64,000 nt of DNA from Mycolicibacterium rhodesiae JS60 (GCA_000230935.2 AGIQ01000003.1:558001-622000); one strand, 5' to 3'. Shown: positions 23,806 to 32,659, numbered from the stretch's first letter. Notes: generated from the letters alone by a model not told the origin. Numbers and translations: made by a program.

Positions 23806-24579
23806 TCAGGCGCGCGGATTGTCGAGCGGAACACCGGCTTCGGCAAGCGCTTTCAGCATCAAATCCGCAACGCCCTGGTGCGCTTCGAAGTTCCAGTGGA
23901 TACCGTCAGGATTGCCGCGGCCGGCCATGACCTCCTCGGCCACCGCCGCTTTCAGGTCGACCACCGGAATGTCGTGCAGGTGTGCCCATTCGCTGATCGC
24001 GGCAACCGTTCCGGCCCGGCCACGATGCGACATGCCGTAGGTGGGAGCGATGTGCACCGAAGGCACCGAGGCGACCATCGGAATACCGGGACGGTTGAAA
24101 TCGATCGCGCCACGGGTCATTTCAAGATACTCGACCGTCACGTGCGGCGGCAGCGCCGGACGGGCGATCGGCGACAGCTTTGGTTGCGCCCAGCCGTATC
24201 CGTCGCGAACCCAGCGACGCAGCCAGGCCGGCCGTACATAGCGGATCAGTTCACGCAGCGCGGTCGGCAGCGGCGAGGGCAGCGAGTCCATACCGCTGGT
24301 CGCGAAGATCACCGCACCGGCCCGCGGCAGCGCGGCCCAGGCCCGTGGATCCTGAGTGGCGGCCCACCACACGTCGCGGCTGGTCCAGCCGATCCGGCCG
24401 ATCAGTTCCACATCCCAGTCCAGTTGGTGTGCAACGATATTGGGCCAGATCCGCGGATCGTCGGAAGGAAGCCCGCCCTGCGGCCCGTAGTAGGACAGGG
24501 AATCGCAGAAGACCAGCAAGGTAGCCCGGCGGGCAGGAGCGGAGCGAACCGGGGTTTGATCCAGCGCGTCAGAGGACAT
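23806..24579 (-). CDS. octT: Diglucosylglycerate octanoyltransferase-like SGNH hydrolase
   Basis: A 257-residue SGNH-fold protein: LLVFCDSLSYYG holds the nucleophile serine (block I, with Cys in place of the usual Gly), TSGMDS is block III-like, and DGIHWNFEAHQ provides the Asp/His pair. From recall this is the Rv2418c enzyme that adds octanoate to diglucosylglycerate in methylglucose lipopolysaccharide (MGLP) synthesis, which fits the gpgP neighbour. ATG 24577-24579 overlaps the end of gpgP by 11 bp. Confidence 0.85.
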   Translation of the reverse strand: MSSDALDQTPVRSAPARRATLLVFCDSLSYYGPQGGLPSDDPRIWPNIVAHQLDWDVELIGRIGWTSRDVWWAATQDPRAWAALPRAGAVIFATSGMDSLPSPLPTALRELIRYVRPAWLRRWVRDGYGWAQPKLSPIARPALPPHVTVEYLEMTRGAIDFNRPGIPMVASVPSVHIAPTYGMSHRGRAGTVAAISEWAHLHDIPVVDLKAAVAEEVMAGRGNPDGIHWNFEAHQGVADLMLKALAEAGVPLDNPRA

Positions 24580-25237
24580 CGTTGGCCACCTGAGCCGAGG
24601 CGTTCCACACGTCGAGGCGCCAGCGGATCGCGTCGAACGAAGCATCGTCGTCGCTGTGCCCGGACAGCTGCGCCCAGCTGGCGTTGCCCATCCCGCCCAG
24701 CACCGGCCAGTTCTCGACGGGCAGCCCGAGCAGGGCCGCACACAGCGCGGCGATCAGCCCGCCGTGTGCAACCAGCACCAACGGCCGGTCCGGGTCATCC
24801 AAACCCCATTCCCGTTCTCCGGCAACCAGTTCAGCGACCAGTGGCACGCTGCGCTCGGCGACGTCGATACGGCTTTCACCACCGTGTGGCGCCCAGGTGG
24901 CGTCGTCGCGCCAGGCCAGCCGCGCGCCTGGCGAGACGGCGTCCACCTGATGATGGGTGAGGCCCTGCCAGTCGCCGAGGTGAGTCTCCCGAAGCCGGGT
25001 GTCGACGTCCACGTGAAGTCCCGTGCGCTCCCCCAGCGCCACCGCAGTGTCGTAGGCACGGTGCAGATCCGAGGAGACGATCAGCAGCGGCTGGCGCTTG
25101 GCCAGCACCTCGGCGGCGGCGACAGCCTGTGCCCTGCCGAGGTCGGTCAGTTCGCTGTCGAGCTGACCCTGCATACGGCTGCCTGCGTTGTACTCGGTCT
25201 GGCCGTGCCGCAGCATGACCAGCCGGCGCACTCTCAC
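24569..25237 (-). CDS. gpgP: Glucosyl-3-phosphoglycerate phosphatase
   Basis: Histidine phosphatase of 222 residues with the catalytic LRHGQTEYN near the N-terminus and LVAHGGL as the second histidine. The RETHLGDWQGL segment is conserved. It dephosphorylates glucosyl-3-phosphoglycerate to glucosylglycerate, the second step of MGLP synthesis (Rv2419c by memory). It starts at GTG 25235-25237, overlapping the rsfS stop as GTGA. Confidence 0.9.
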   Translation of the reverse strand: MRVRRLVMLRHGQTEYNAGSRMQGQLDSELTDLGRAQAVAAAEVLAKRQPLLIVSSDLHRAYDTAVALGERTGLHVDVDTRLRETHLGDWQGLTHHQVDAVSPGARLAWRDDATWAPHGGESRIDVAERSVPLVAELVAGEREWGLDDPDRPLVLVAHGGLIAALCAALLGLPVENWPVLGGMGNASWAQLSGHSDDDASFDAIRWRLDVWNASAQVANDVL

Positions 25238-25617
25238 AGCGTCTCCTCTGTCTCGACGTCGTCGAGGTTCACCGCAAGGAACGGACAGTCCCGCCACAAC
25301 CGGTCCAGGGCGTAGAAGGTGCGCTCCTCCTGGTGCTGGATGTGCACCACGATGTCGACGTAGTCGAGCAGCACCCACCGGCCTTCCCGGGTGCCCTCCC
25401 GGCGCGCGGGCTTGTACCCGGCCAGTCGCATCTTCTCTTCGACCTCGTCGACGATCGCGTTGACCTGACGCTCGTTGGACGCCGACGCGATCACGAAGCA
25501 GTCGGTGATCACCAGCTGGCCGGACACGTCGATGACGACGATGTCCTGCGCGAGCTTGGCTGCGGCCGACCTGGCCGCCACGGTGGCCATCTGGACGGCT
25601 TCGTCGGACGCGGTCAC
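25234..25617 (-). CDS. rsfS: Ribosome silencing factor RsfS
   Basis: A 127-residue RsfS/DUF143 protein that binds L14 and prevents subunit joining in starvation. DIVVIDVSGQLVITDCFVIAS, ASNERQVNAI and WVLLDYVDIVVHIQHQEER are the family motifs. GTG 25615-25617 overlaps the nadD stop as GTGA, and the nadD-rsfS pairing is widespread in bacteria. Confidence 0.94.
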   Translation of the reverse strand: MTASDEAVQMATVAARSAAAKLAQDIVVIDVSGQLVITDCFVIASASNERQVNAIVDEVEEKMRLAGYKPARREGTREGRWVLLDYVDIVVHIQHQEERTFYALDRLWRDCPFLAVNLDDVETEETL

Positions 25618-26279
25618 GTGAGGGTCTCCTCGGTTGTCGGGGCGGCCAGCCGGCTCACCTGGCCGCCTCCGCTGTAGAGGCCGCGCTTGGATACGTATTG
25701 CACGACGCCGTCGGGCACCAGGTACCAGATCGGCCGGCCTCCGGCGGCGCGGACGCGGCAGTCGGTGGACGAGATCGCCAGGGCGGGCACCTCGACCAGG
25801 CTCAGCGCCTCTTCGGGCAGCTGGTCGAAGGCGGCCACGATGTGCTGACCGTTGAGTTCGTAGCCGGGCCTGCTGACGCCGACGAACTTGGCAAGGGCAA
25901 ACAGCTCCTCCCAGTTCTGCCACGACAGGATCGAGGCCAGCGCGTCGGCGCCGGTGATGAAGAACAGGTCGGCGTCGGGGTTCAACGCACGCAGATCGCG
26001 CAGCGTGTCATTGGTGTAGGTGGGCCCGCCACGGTCGATGTCGACCCGGCTGACCGAGAACCGTGGATTGGAGGCGGTCGCGATCACCGTCATCAGGTAG
26101 CGATCCTCGGGGGGAGTCACCTCCCGCGACTTCTGCCACGGCTGGCCGGTCGGGACGAACACCACCTCGTCGAGATCGAAGAGGGCCGCCACCTCACTGG
26201 CGGCGACCAGGTGGCCGTTGTGGATGGGATCGAACGTCCCACCCATCACGCCGAGCCTGCGCCGAGCCGAGGAAACCAC
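25614..26279 (-). CDS. nadD: Nicotinate-nucleotide adenylyltransferase
   Basis: NaMN adenylyltransferase of NAD synthesis. MGGTFDPIHNGHL is the nucleotidyltransferase HxGH motif and ISSTDCRVR is the C-terminal ISSTxxR motif. GTG 26277-26279 gives 221 residues; a TAAGCT -10-like box (complement of 26288-26293) ends eight bases before it, which suits a near-leaderless start. The Met of MGGTF is an alternative. It heads the operon nadD-rsfS-gpgP-octT-degV, all five genes overlapping or within two bases. Confidence 0.93.
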   Translation of the reverse strand: MVSSARRRLGVMGGTFDPIHNGHLVAASEVAALFDLDEVVFVPTGQPWQKSREVTPPEDRYLMTVIATASNPRFSVSRVDIDRGGPTYTNDTLRDLRALNPDADLFFITGADALASILSWQNWEELFALAKFVGVSRPGYELNGQHIVAAFDQLPEEALSLVEVPALAISSTDCRVRAAGGRPIWYLVPDGVVQYVSKRGLYSGGGQVSRLAAPTTEETLT

Positions 26280-26385
26280 GATTGACCAGCTTACGGGAGG
26301 CGGCCGGGCGTTTCGCGACGCCGACGAACCGCCGCCTCAACTGTGCGCTGGCAAAGATCTCGGCAGGGAATCGTTCCGGTTCAGG

Positions 26386-26391
26386 TAGCAT
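26386..26391 (+). promoter_or_regulatory. -10 box (TAGCAT) of the PE-PPE gene
   Basis: TAGCAT lies 39 bp before ATG 26431, giving a leader of roughly 33 bases that holds AAGGGG. Confidence 0.35.
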
Positions 26392-26430
26392 TTTCCCCTG
26401 AGTCGAGTTATGCCGATCAAGGGGAATTCA

Positions 26431-27603
26431 ATGACGAAGTTCGGTAATCGACGCATGACCCTGCCTGTGACGGGTGTGGCCGCTGCGGTCGCGGCGGTCG
26501 CGGTGGGATTGACCCCGACGGTGTCGACCGCGCCTGTGCTCACCGCGGCGACGGTGGATTACCTCCGCGGGACCAACATCGGCTGGACGCCGACCGACCA
26601 GGAGTACCGCGATTTCATCTCACGGGTGCTCGACGGCACCGACACCCCCGCTGATGCACCGGTATCGAGCGGCAACATTCCCTACAACGCCGGCTTCTGG
26701 CCGGTGTCGAACAATTACATCTTCGATCTGACCTGGAACGACTCCGTTGCCCAGGGCGTGAAGAACCTCGAGGAGCGAAATCCCCAGGACGATGTCGTCT
26801 TCGGGTTGTCGCAGGGCGCCGTGGTCATCTCGCGCTACAAGGCTGCGCACCCCGAGGGGACGGGGAACACCTGGGTCCTCGTCGAGAATCCGAGCCGGCC
26901 CAACGGCGGGATACTGGAACGATTTGCCGGGCTGTACATCCCGGTTCTCGACATCAGCGTCAGCGGGGCCACTCCCGACAACGGCGACACGACGGTCGAC
27001 GTCGCCCGCCAGTACGACGGCTGGGCGGACTTCCCGACGTACCCACTCAACATTCTGGCGACGGCCAACGCCATCGCGGGGATGATCCTGGTCCACGGGC
27101 AGACTCAGACCGAGCTCACCGCCGCCGATATCGAGGCGGCCAAGGCCGGTGGCAGCGCCTACTACCAGGAGCACGGCGACACAACGTATTACCTGATCCG
27201 GACTCCGTTGGTGCCAATCCTGATGCCACTCAAGGGCATTGTGCCCGACCCGATACTCGGTGCCATCGACCCGGTCCTGCGGACGTTCATCGAAATGGGG
27301 TACGACCGCAGCGATTACAGCAAGCCGACAAAGGCGCAGTTGCTGCCGGGCATCCCGCTGCTCCCCTCAGTCAGCCTGCCCAGTCTGCCCGCTCCCGCCG
27401 CCACCGCGCAGAAGACCGTCACCCCCGAGGCCGAGCCGACCGACAGCACCGCCGCAACGGCGAAGACACCTGCGGCGAAGGCCGGCACACCCAAGGCGAG
27501 TGCTGCCAAGTCCGGCGCTCCGAAGAAGCCCGCAAGCGCGAGCAAGGACGGCCCTAAGAAGGGCACCGGCGGCAGCGCGAGGCCGTCCAAGGCCGCCGAC
27601 TAG
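26431..27603 (+). CDS. Exported PE-PPE-domain esterase-like protein with Lys/Ala/Pro tail
   Basis: A 390-residue secreted protein. A signal peptide (to about residue 36) leads into the PE-PPE (alpha/beta serine hydrolase) domain, whose nucleophile elbow is GLSQG with Ser127. No PE or PPE N-terminal domain is present. From about residue 320 the protein turns into a low-complexity tail rich in Ala, Lys, Pro and Thr (AAKAGTPKASAAKSG-type), resembling histone-like tails. ATG 26431 has AAGGGGAATTCA upstream and is preferred to the ATG 21 bp earlier. Related enzymes hydrolyse fatty-acid esters; substrate here is unknown. Confidence 0.85.
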   Translation: MTKFGNRRMTLPVTGVAAAVAAVAVGLTPTVSTAPVLTAATVDYLRGTNIGWTPTDQEYRDFISRVLDGTDTPADAPVSSGNIPYNAGFWPVSNNYIFDLTWNDSVAQGVKNLEERNPQDDVVFGLSQGAVVISRYKAAHPEGTGNTWVLVENPSRPNGGILERFAGLYIPVLDISVSGATPDNGDTTVDVARQYDGWADFPTYPLNILATANAIAGMILVHGQTQTELTAADIEAAKAGGSAYYQEHGDTTYYLIRTPLVPILMPLKGIVPDPILGAIDPVLRTFIEMGYDRSDYSKPTKAQLLPGIPLLPSVSLPSLPAPAATAQKTVTPEAEPTDSTAATAKTPAAKAGTPKASAAKSGAPKKPASASKDGPKKGTGGSARPSKAAD

Positions 27604-27638
27604 TATCTGCAGCTCCCCGGTGCGTGCGAAGATCGGCC

Positions 27639-28124
27639 ATGCCCACAGTCGTTCTCGCATTGGTCGCGATCATCGGCGCACTCATCCAGAGCCGCCGCCA
27701 CTCCGACCGCAACCCGGCCGATGTCCATCTGGTGTGGTGGATGGTGGCTGTCGTCGGAGTGGCGTCGCTGCTGGGCGCCGCCTACCACATCTTCGACGGT
27801 CCGCAGACCGCCGAGCTGATCGGCTACACCCGGGGCAATGGTGGCTTCCAGTGGGAAAATGCCATGGGCGACACGGCAATAGGCGTGGTCGGCATCTTGG
27901 CCTATTGGTTCCGCGGCCACTTCTGGCTGTGCGCCATCATCGTGCTGACCGTCCAGTACATCGGCGACGGCGCCGGCCATGTCTACTACTGGTTGGCCGA
28001 GAACAACACCATGCCTTACAACATCGGGTTTCCGCTGTGGACGGACTTCCTGCTGCCGATCATCATGTGGGCGCTGTACGTCTGGTCGCGGCGCACCGGC
28101 GGCGACGCGGTGCCGAAGGCTTAG
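27639..28124 (+). CDS. Conserved membrane protein, possibly DUF6790
   Basis: A 161-residue protein with four predicted helices: 1-18, 28-50, 76-112 (a pair) and 135-152. The motif AYHIFDGPQTAELIGYTRGNG and GFQWENAMGD between helices 2 and 3 seems conserved and places charged and aromatic residues at the membrane surface. Function unknown; the DUF assignment is a recollection and uncertain. Its TAG and the stop of the convergent vWA gene share TTAG at 28121-28124. Confidence 0.75.
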   Translation: MPTVVLALVAIIGALIQSRRHSDRNPADVHLVWWMVAVVGVASLLGAAYHIFDGPQTAELIGYTRGNGGFQWENAMGDTAIGVVGILAYWFRGHFWLCAIIVLTVQYIGDGAGHVYYWLAENNTMPYNIGFPLWTDFLLPIIMWALYVWSRRTGGDAVPKA

Positions 28125-29566
28125 ACCGGGAGCAGCTGGTCGATCACCGCGGCAAGCTGTTTGGCAGAACGGCATTCGTGCATGGTGATGACGTCCTCGT
28201 AGCGAGCGGTCGCCGAGTCGCCGCTGCCCCACAGATGCCGCGGCTCCGGGTTCAGCCAGTGCGCGTGGCGGCTCGCGCTGACCATATGGGCCAGGATGTC
28301 GACGGCAGGGTTGCGGTAGTTGGTGCGCGCATCGCCGAGCACCAGCAGCGAGCTGCGCGGTGACAGCACGTTGTGGAAGTTCTCGGTGAACGACACGAAT
28401 GCGTTGCCGTAGTCGGAGTGCCCGTCGCGGGTGTAGACCCCCGCTTCCCGGGTGATGCGCTGAATCGCGACGGCGAGGTCGGCGTCGGGCCCGAACAGGT
28501 GGGTGACCTCGTCGGTGGTGTCGATGAAGGCGAACACCCGAACCCGGGAGAACTGCTGACGCAGGGCGTGTACCAGCAGCAGGGTGAAGTGGCTGAATCC
28601 GGCCACCGATCCCGAGACATCGCACAGCACAACGAGTTCCGGCCGTGCCGGTCGCGGCTTGCGCAGCACGACGTCGATCGGCACTCCGCCGGTCGACATC
28701 GACTTGCGCAACGTCTTGCGCAAATCGATCGCCCCGGCCCGGTGCCGACGGCGTTTGGCCGCCAACCGGGTGGCCAGCATCCGGGCCAGGGGCGCAACCG
28801 TCTTGCGCATCTGGCGCAGCTGATCGCCGGAGGCGCGCAGGAATTCGACGTTCTCGGCGAGCTGCGGGATGCCGTACATCTGTACGTGGTCGCGGCCGAG
28901 CTGCTCGGCGGTGCGCCGTTTGGTCTCGCTCTCCACCATTCGGCGCAGCTGTGCGATCTTCTGCGCGGCAAGCGCTTTGGCGATCTGCTCCTGGGTGGGC
29001 GTCGGGTCGTCGTCATGCGGCGCCAGCAGGCCGGCCAGCAGCCGGCCTTCCAGTTCGTCGAGTCCCATCGCCTTGAGCGCCTGATACGACGAGTACGACG
29101 GGCCGCGACTGGACGTGTAGCGGCCGTACGCTTCGACGATCTGGGCGATCATCGCGACCAACCGGTCGTCCATGTCGCCGATGTCGGGGTTGTCGGCCAA
29201 CAGGTCGAGCAGCATCTGCCGCATCGCCTCGATGTCCTCGGGCGGCAACCCCTGCTGGCTGTCCTCGTCGGCGTCCTCATCGACCAGCACGGTGCGCCCA
29301 CCCAGCGCCGACGGCCACCACAGGTCGAACAGCGCGTCGTAGGTCTGCCGGTGGTCGGCGCGGCGCAACACCGCACAGGCCAACCCTTCGCGCAGGGCTT
29401 CGCGTGACCCGAGACCCAGCACGGTCAGCACCCGTCCGGCGTCGACCGTCTCCGACGGGCCAACCGAAATGCCCTGGGCGCGTAGCGCTTCGACGAAGCC
29501 CACCAGATGTCCCGGCAGGCCGTGTGGGGCCAGCGGTTGCGGGGGGCGCACCCTGCGGACGGCCAT
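28121..29566 (-). CDS. vWA-domain protein (CoxE-like) partner of MoxR ATPase
   Basis: A 481-residue protein. The C-terminal half is a von Willebrand A-like domain with the metal site motif VVLCDVSGSVAGFSH (DxSxS) near 310; the N-terminal half is helical and acidic (DEDADEDSQQG). MoxR/vWA pairs act as chaperone-like systems inserting metals or assembling complexes. It starts four bases after the MoxR stop, so the pair is one unit. Target unknown; no CoxL/M/S genes are nearby. Confidence 0.87.
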   Translation of the reverse strand: MAVRRVRPPQPLAPHGLPGHLVGFVEALRAQGISVGPSETVDAGRVLTVLGLGSREALREGLACAVLRRADHRQTYDALFDLWWPSALGGRTVLVDEDADEDSQQGLPPEDIEAMRQMLLDLLADNPDIGDMDDRLVAMIAQIVEAYGRYTSSRGPSYSSYQALKAMGLDELEGRLLAGLLAPHDDDPTPTQEQIAKALAAQKIAQLRRMVESETKRRTAEQLGRDHVQMYGIPQLAENVEFLRASGDQLRQMRKTVAPLARMLATRLAAKRRRHRAGAIDLRKTLRKSMSTGGVPIDVVLRKPRPARPELVVLCDVSGSVAGFSHFTLLLVHALRQQFSRVRVFAFIDTTDEVTHLFGPDADLAVAIQRITREAGVYTRDGHSDYGNAFVSFTENFHNVLSPRSSLLVLGDARTNYRNPAVDILAHMVSASRHAHWLNPEPRHLWGSGDSATARYEDVITMHECRSAKQLAAVIDQLLPV

Positions 29567-29570
29567 CGGC

Positions 29571-30449
29571 TTAGTTCAGCCGCAGTTCGCCGGCGGCGCG
29601 CTGCTGATCGGACTGGTGCTTGAGCACCACGCCGAGCGTCGCGGCGATGGTGGCGTCGTCGATCGTGTCCATGCCCAGCGCCAGAATGGTGCGGCCCCAG
29701 TCGATGGTCTCGGCGACCGACGGCAGCTTCTTGAGCTGCATGCCGCGCAGCACGCCGATGATGCGCACCAGTTCGGCGGCCAGCGATTCGGGCAGCTCGG
29801 GCACCCGGGACAGCAGGATGCGGCGCTCCAGATCCGCGTCGGGGAAGTCGATGTGCAGGAACAGGCAGCGACGCTTGAGCGCCTCGGACAGCTCGCGGGT
29901 GGCGTTGGAGGTCAGCACCACGAACGGGGTGCGCGTTGCGGTGATCGTGCCCAATTCGGGGACGGTCACCGCGAAGTCGCTCAGCACCTCCAGCAGCAGG
30001 CCTTCGATCTCGATGTCGGCCTTGTCGGTCTCGTCGATCAGCAGGACCGTGGGCTCGGTGCGCCGGATCGCGGTCAGCAGCGGCCGCGACAGCAGGAACT
30101 CCTCGCTGAAGATGTCGGACTTGGCCTGGTCCCAGTCGTTCGAGCCGGACTGCATCCGCAGGATCTGCTTGGCGTGATTCCACTCGTAGAGGGCACGGGC
30201 CTCGTCGACACCCTCGTAGCACTGCAACCGCACCAGACCCGACCCGGTGGTCTGCGCCACGGCGCGGGCCAGCTCGGTCTTGCCCACCCCGGCCGGGCCC
30301 TCGACGAGCAGCGGCTTGCCCAGCCGGTCGGCCAGGAACACCGCGGTGGCGGTGGCGGTGTCGGGCAGATAACCCGTCTCGGCCAGCCGCTTGGCGACAT
30401 CGTCGATGTCGGCGAACAGCGGTGCCGGACGCGCCGGGGTTTCAGTCAT
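29571..30449 (-). CDS. MoxR-family AAA+ ATPase
   Basis: A 292-residue AAA+ ATPase with Walker A GPAGVGKTELA (about 51-61), Walker B VLLIDETDKAD and sensor 1 TSNATREL. Arg finger region ALKRRCLFLHIDFP follows. AGGAG precedes ATG 30449, 17 bp after the proA stop. With the vWA gene it forms a MoxR/vWA pair expected to remodel a protein complex; the client is not known. Confidence 0.92.
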   Translation of the reverse strand: MTETPARPAPLFADIDDVAKRLAETGYLPDTATATAVFLADRLGKPLLVEGPAGVGKTELARAVAQTTGSGLVRLQCYEGVDEARALYEWNHAKQILRMQSGSNDWDQAKSDIFSEEFLLSRPLLTAIRRTEPTVLLIDETDKADIEIEGLLLEVLSDFAVTVPELGTITATRTPFVVLTSNATRELSEALKRRCLFLHIDFPDADLERRILLSRVPELPESLAAELVRIIGVLRGMQLKKLPSVAETIDWGRTILALGMDTIDDATIAATLGVVLKHQSDQQRAAGELRLN

Positions 30450-30466
30450 GGTTCTCCTGTCGTCGC

Positions 30467-31711
30467 CTAGGCAGGGCGGGTATGGCCGTCTCCCCAGACG
30501 ATCCACTTGGTTGAGGTCAATTCGGGCAGACCCATCGGGCCGCGGGCATGCAGCTTCTGGGTGGAGATGCCGATCTCGGCTCCGAAGCCGAACTGCTCGC
30601 CGTCGGTGAACGCCGTTGATGCGTTGACCATCACCGCGGCTGCGTCGACACGTTCGGTAAAGAGCTGTGCCGCAGCAAGATTGGTGGTCACAATGGCCTC
30701 GGTGTGGCCGGTGCCGTAGGTGTTGATGTGCTCGATGGCGGCGTCCAGGCCATCCACGGTGGCGACCGCGATATCCATCGACAGGAACTCCGCGCGCAGC
30801 TCGTCGTCGGTCGGATTGTCGTGCACGGTCACGCCGGCCCGTTGCAGGGCGCCCACCAACCGCGGCAGGGCGACAGCTGCGACCGCGGAGTCCACCAGCA
30901 GCGTCTCGGCCGCGTTGCAGACACTGGGCCGCCGCGTCTTGGCGTTGAGGACGATCCGCTCGGCGACGTCGAGATCGGCCGCGGAGTGCACGTACACGTG
31001 ACAGTTACCGACGCCGGTCTCGATGGTGGGCACCGTGGCGTCGCGCACGACGGCGTCGATCAGGCCGGCGCCCCCGCGCGGGATCACCACGTCGACCAGG
31101 CCGCGGGCCTGGATGAGGTGGGTGACGCTGGAGCGGTCGCTGCTCGGCAGCAGCTGCACCGCGTCTTCGGGCACGCCCTCGCCCGCCAGTGCGCCGCGTA
31201 GCGCGGTGACCAACGCGGCGTTCGAGTTCGCGGCCGACGAGCTGCCGCGCAGGAGGACCGCGTTGCCGGATTTCAGGGTGAGGCCGAACGCGTCGACCGT
31301 CACGTTCGGCCGGCCCTCGTAGACGATGCCGATCACGCCGAGGGGAACGCGCTGCTGCCGCAGTTGTAGTCCATTGGGCAGCGTGCGGCCGCGCAGGACC
31401 TCGCCGATCGGGTCGGGCAGCCCGGCGACCTGGCGCAGGCCCGCGGCGATACCGTCGATACGCTGCGGGTTCAGGGCGAGCCGGTCCAGCATGGCCTCGG
31501 CGGTGCCACCGGCGCGTGCGGCGTCGAGATCTGCGGCGTTGGCTGCCAGGATCTGGTGAGCGTGGGCCAGCACGGCATCAGCGGCGGCGTGCAGGGCCCG
31601 GTCCTTGACGGTCGTGGTCAGCGATCCCAGGGTGCGCGAGGCGATGCGCGCCCGGCGGGCAGCATCGAGAACCTCATTCTTCAGATCAAGCGACTCCGCC
31701 TGAACACTCAT
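30467..31711 (-). CDS. proA: Gamma-glutamyl phosphate reductase
   Basis: A 414-residue NADPH-dependent reductase making glutamate-5-semialdehyde, the second step of proline synthesis. The catalytic cysteine is in SVCNAAETLLVD, with GVIGIVYEGRPNVT and RGSSSAANSN as cofactor loops. A TACCCT -10 box ends six bases before the ATG, so it is likely leaderless. The partner kinase proB is 8 kb away on the same strand. MoxR follows at 17 bp. Confidence 0.96.
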   Translation of the reverse strand: MSVQAESLDLKNEVLDAARRARIASRTLGSLTTTVKDRALHAAADAVLAHAHQILAANAADLDAARAGGTAEAMLDRLALNPQRIDGIAAGLRQVAGLPDPIGEVLRGRTLPNGLQLRQQRVPLGVIGIVYEGRPNVTVDAFGLTLKSGNAVLLRGSSSAANSNAALVTALRGALAGEGVPEDAVQLLPSSDRSSVTHLIQARGLVDVVIPRGGAGLIDAVVRDATVPTIETGVGNCHVYVHSAADLDVAERIVLNAKTRRPSVCNAAETLLVDSAVAAVALPRLVGALQRAGVTVHDNPTDDELRAEFLSMDIAVATVDGLDAAIEHINTYGTGHTEAIVTTNLAAAQLFTERVDAAAVMVNASTAFTDGEQFGFGAEIGISTQKLHARGPMGLPELTSTKWIVWGDGHTRPA

Positions 31712-31717
31712 TCCCCC

Positions 31718-31723
31718 AGGGTA
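31718..31723 (-). promoter_or_regulatory. proA: -10 box (TACCCT) of proA
   Basis: The complement reads TACCCT, GGGGGA, ATG. The transcription start would coincide with the ATG, although the G-rich spacer could also act as a ribosome binding site for a longer transcript. Confidence 0.45.
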
Positions 31724-31765
31724 TCGGTCTCCCCACCAACCGGCAGGTGGGGGCTGACCCAGGAC

Positions 31766-31771
31766 TAATCT
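31766..31771 (+). promoter_or_regulatory. rbsK: -10 box (TAATCT) of the ribokinase gene, leaderless
   Basis: TAATCT is seven bases before GTG 31779 with no Shine-Dalgarno between. It is divergent from the proA promoter. Confidence 0.5.
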
Positions 31772-31778
31772 CAGCCGC

Positions 31779-32633
31779 GTGACACGGGTATGTGTAGTCG
31801 GCAGCGTGAACGTCGATCAGTTCTTTCGGGTCACCGCTCTGCCGCACGCCGGGGAGACGGTCCTGGGGTCGGCGGTGGCCACCGAACCGGGCGGCAAGGG
31901 TGGCAATCAAGCGGTGGCAGCGGCCCGCGCCGGCGCCGACGTGCAGTTCGTCGGAGCGATCGGCACCGACCCCGCGGGCGCCCGGTTGCGGGCGCACCTG
32001 AGCGCCGACGGCGTCGGCCTCGAGGGCCTGCAAGAACTGACCGTAGCCAGCGGCAGCGCCGTCATCCTGGTCGACGACCACGGCGAGAACATGATCGTGG
32101 TGGCGCCCGGTGCCAACGGCCACCTGACACTGAGTTCGGCCGCCGCGCGTGCGGTCATCGCCGACTGTGAAGTGCTGCTCGTCCAGTTGGAGGTGCCGAT
32201 CGCGACGGCCGTTGGCGCCGCGCGCGAAGCCCGGTCCGTCGGAGCCACCGTGATCGTCAACGCCTCGCCGGTCAGCACCGACCCCGGCCTCGGTGACCTG
32301 GCGGACGTCACCGACGTGGTGATCGTCAACGAGGCCGAGGAACCGCACTGGGCCTGGCCGACAAGGCATTTCGTGGTCACCCGCGGCGCTCGCGGTGCCA
32401 GCTACCGAGGCCCCGACGGAGACGTCGACGTCCCCAGCCCCGAGGTCGAGGCGATCGACACCACCGGCGCAGGCGATGTCTTCGCCGGTGTGCTCGCTTC
32501 CGCCTGGGCGGCCGGACATGAGCGCGCTTTGCGCCGGGCGTGTGCGGCGGGCGCGCTGGCGACGCTGGTGTCCGGCGCCGGCGACTGCGCGCCGGTGGCC
32601 GAGTCCATCGATGACGTCCTCACCCAGTACTGA
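31779..32633 (+). CDS. rbsK: Ribokinase-like PfkB carbohydrate kinase
   Basis: A 284-residue PfkB kinase. The N-terminal VCVVGSVNVDQFF, GGKGGNQAVAAARAGA and the C-terminal anion hole IDTTGAGDVFAGVL are the two family signatures. The middle is a little shorter than in typical ribokinases (the NEAEEPHWAWPTRHF segment), so sugar specificity is uncertain. It starts at GTG 31779 behind a leaderless promoter. Similar in position to rbsK near nadE in M. tuberculosis as I recall. Confidence 0.87.
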   Translation: MTRVCVVGSVNVDQFFRVTALPHAGETVLGSAVATEPGGKGGNQAVAAARAGADVQFVGAIGTDPAGARLRAHLSADGVGLEGLQELTVASGSAVILVDDHGENMIVVAPGANGHLTLSSAAARAVIADCEVLLVQLEVPIATAVGAAREARSVGATVIVNASPVSTDPGLGDLADVTDVVIVNEAEEPHWAWPTRHFVVTRGARGASYRGPDGDVDVPSPEVEAIDTTGAGDVFAGVLASAWAAGHERALRRACAAGALATLVSGAGDCAPVAESIDDVLTQY

Positions 32634-32653
32634 ACGCCCTACGGTTGGGGCGA

Positions 32654-32659
32654 TAGTCT
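32654..32659 (+). promoter_or_regulatory. -10 box (TAGTCT), leaderless
   Basis: TAGTCT, six bases, then ATG 32666. No ribosome binding site is seen. Confidence 0.5.
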
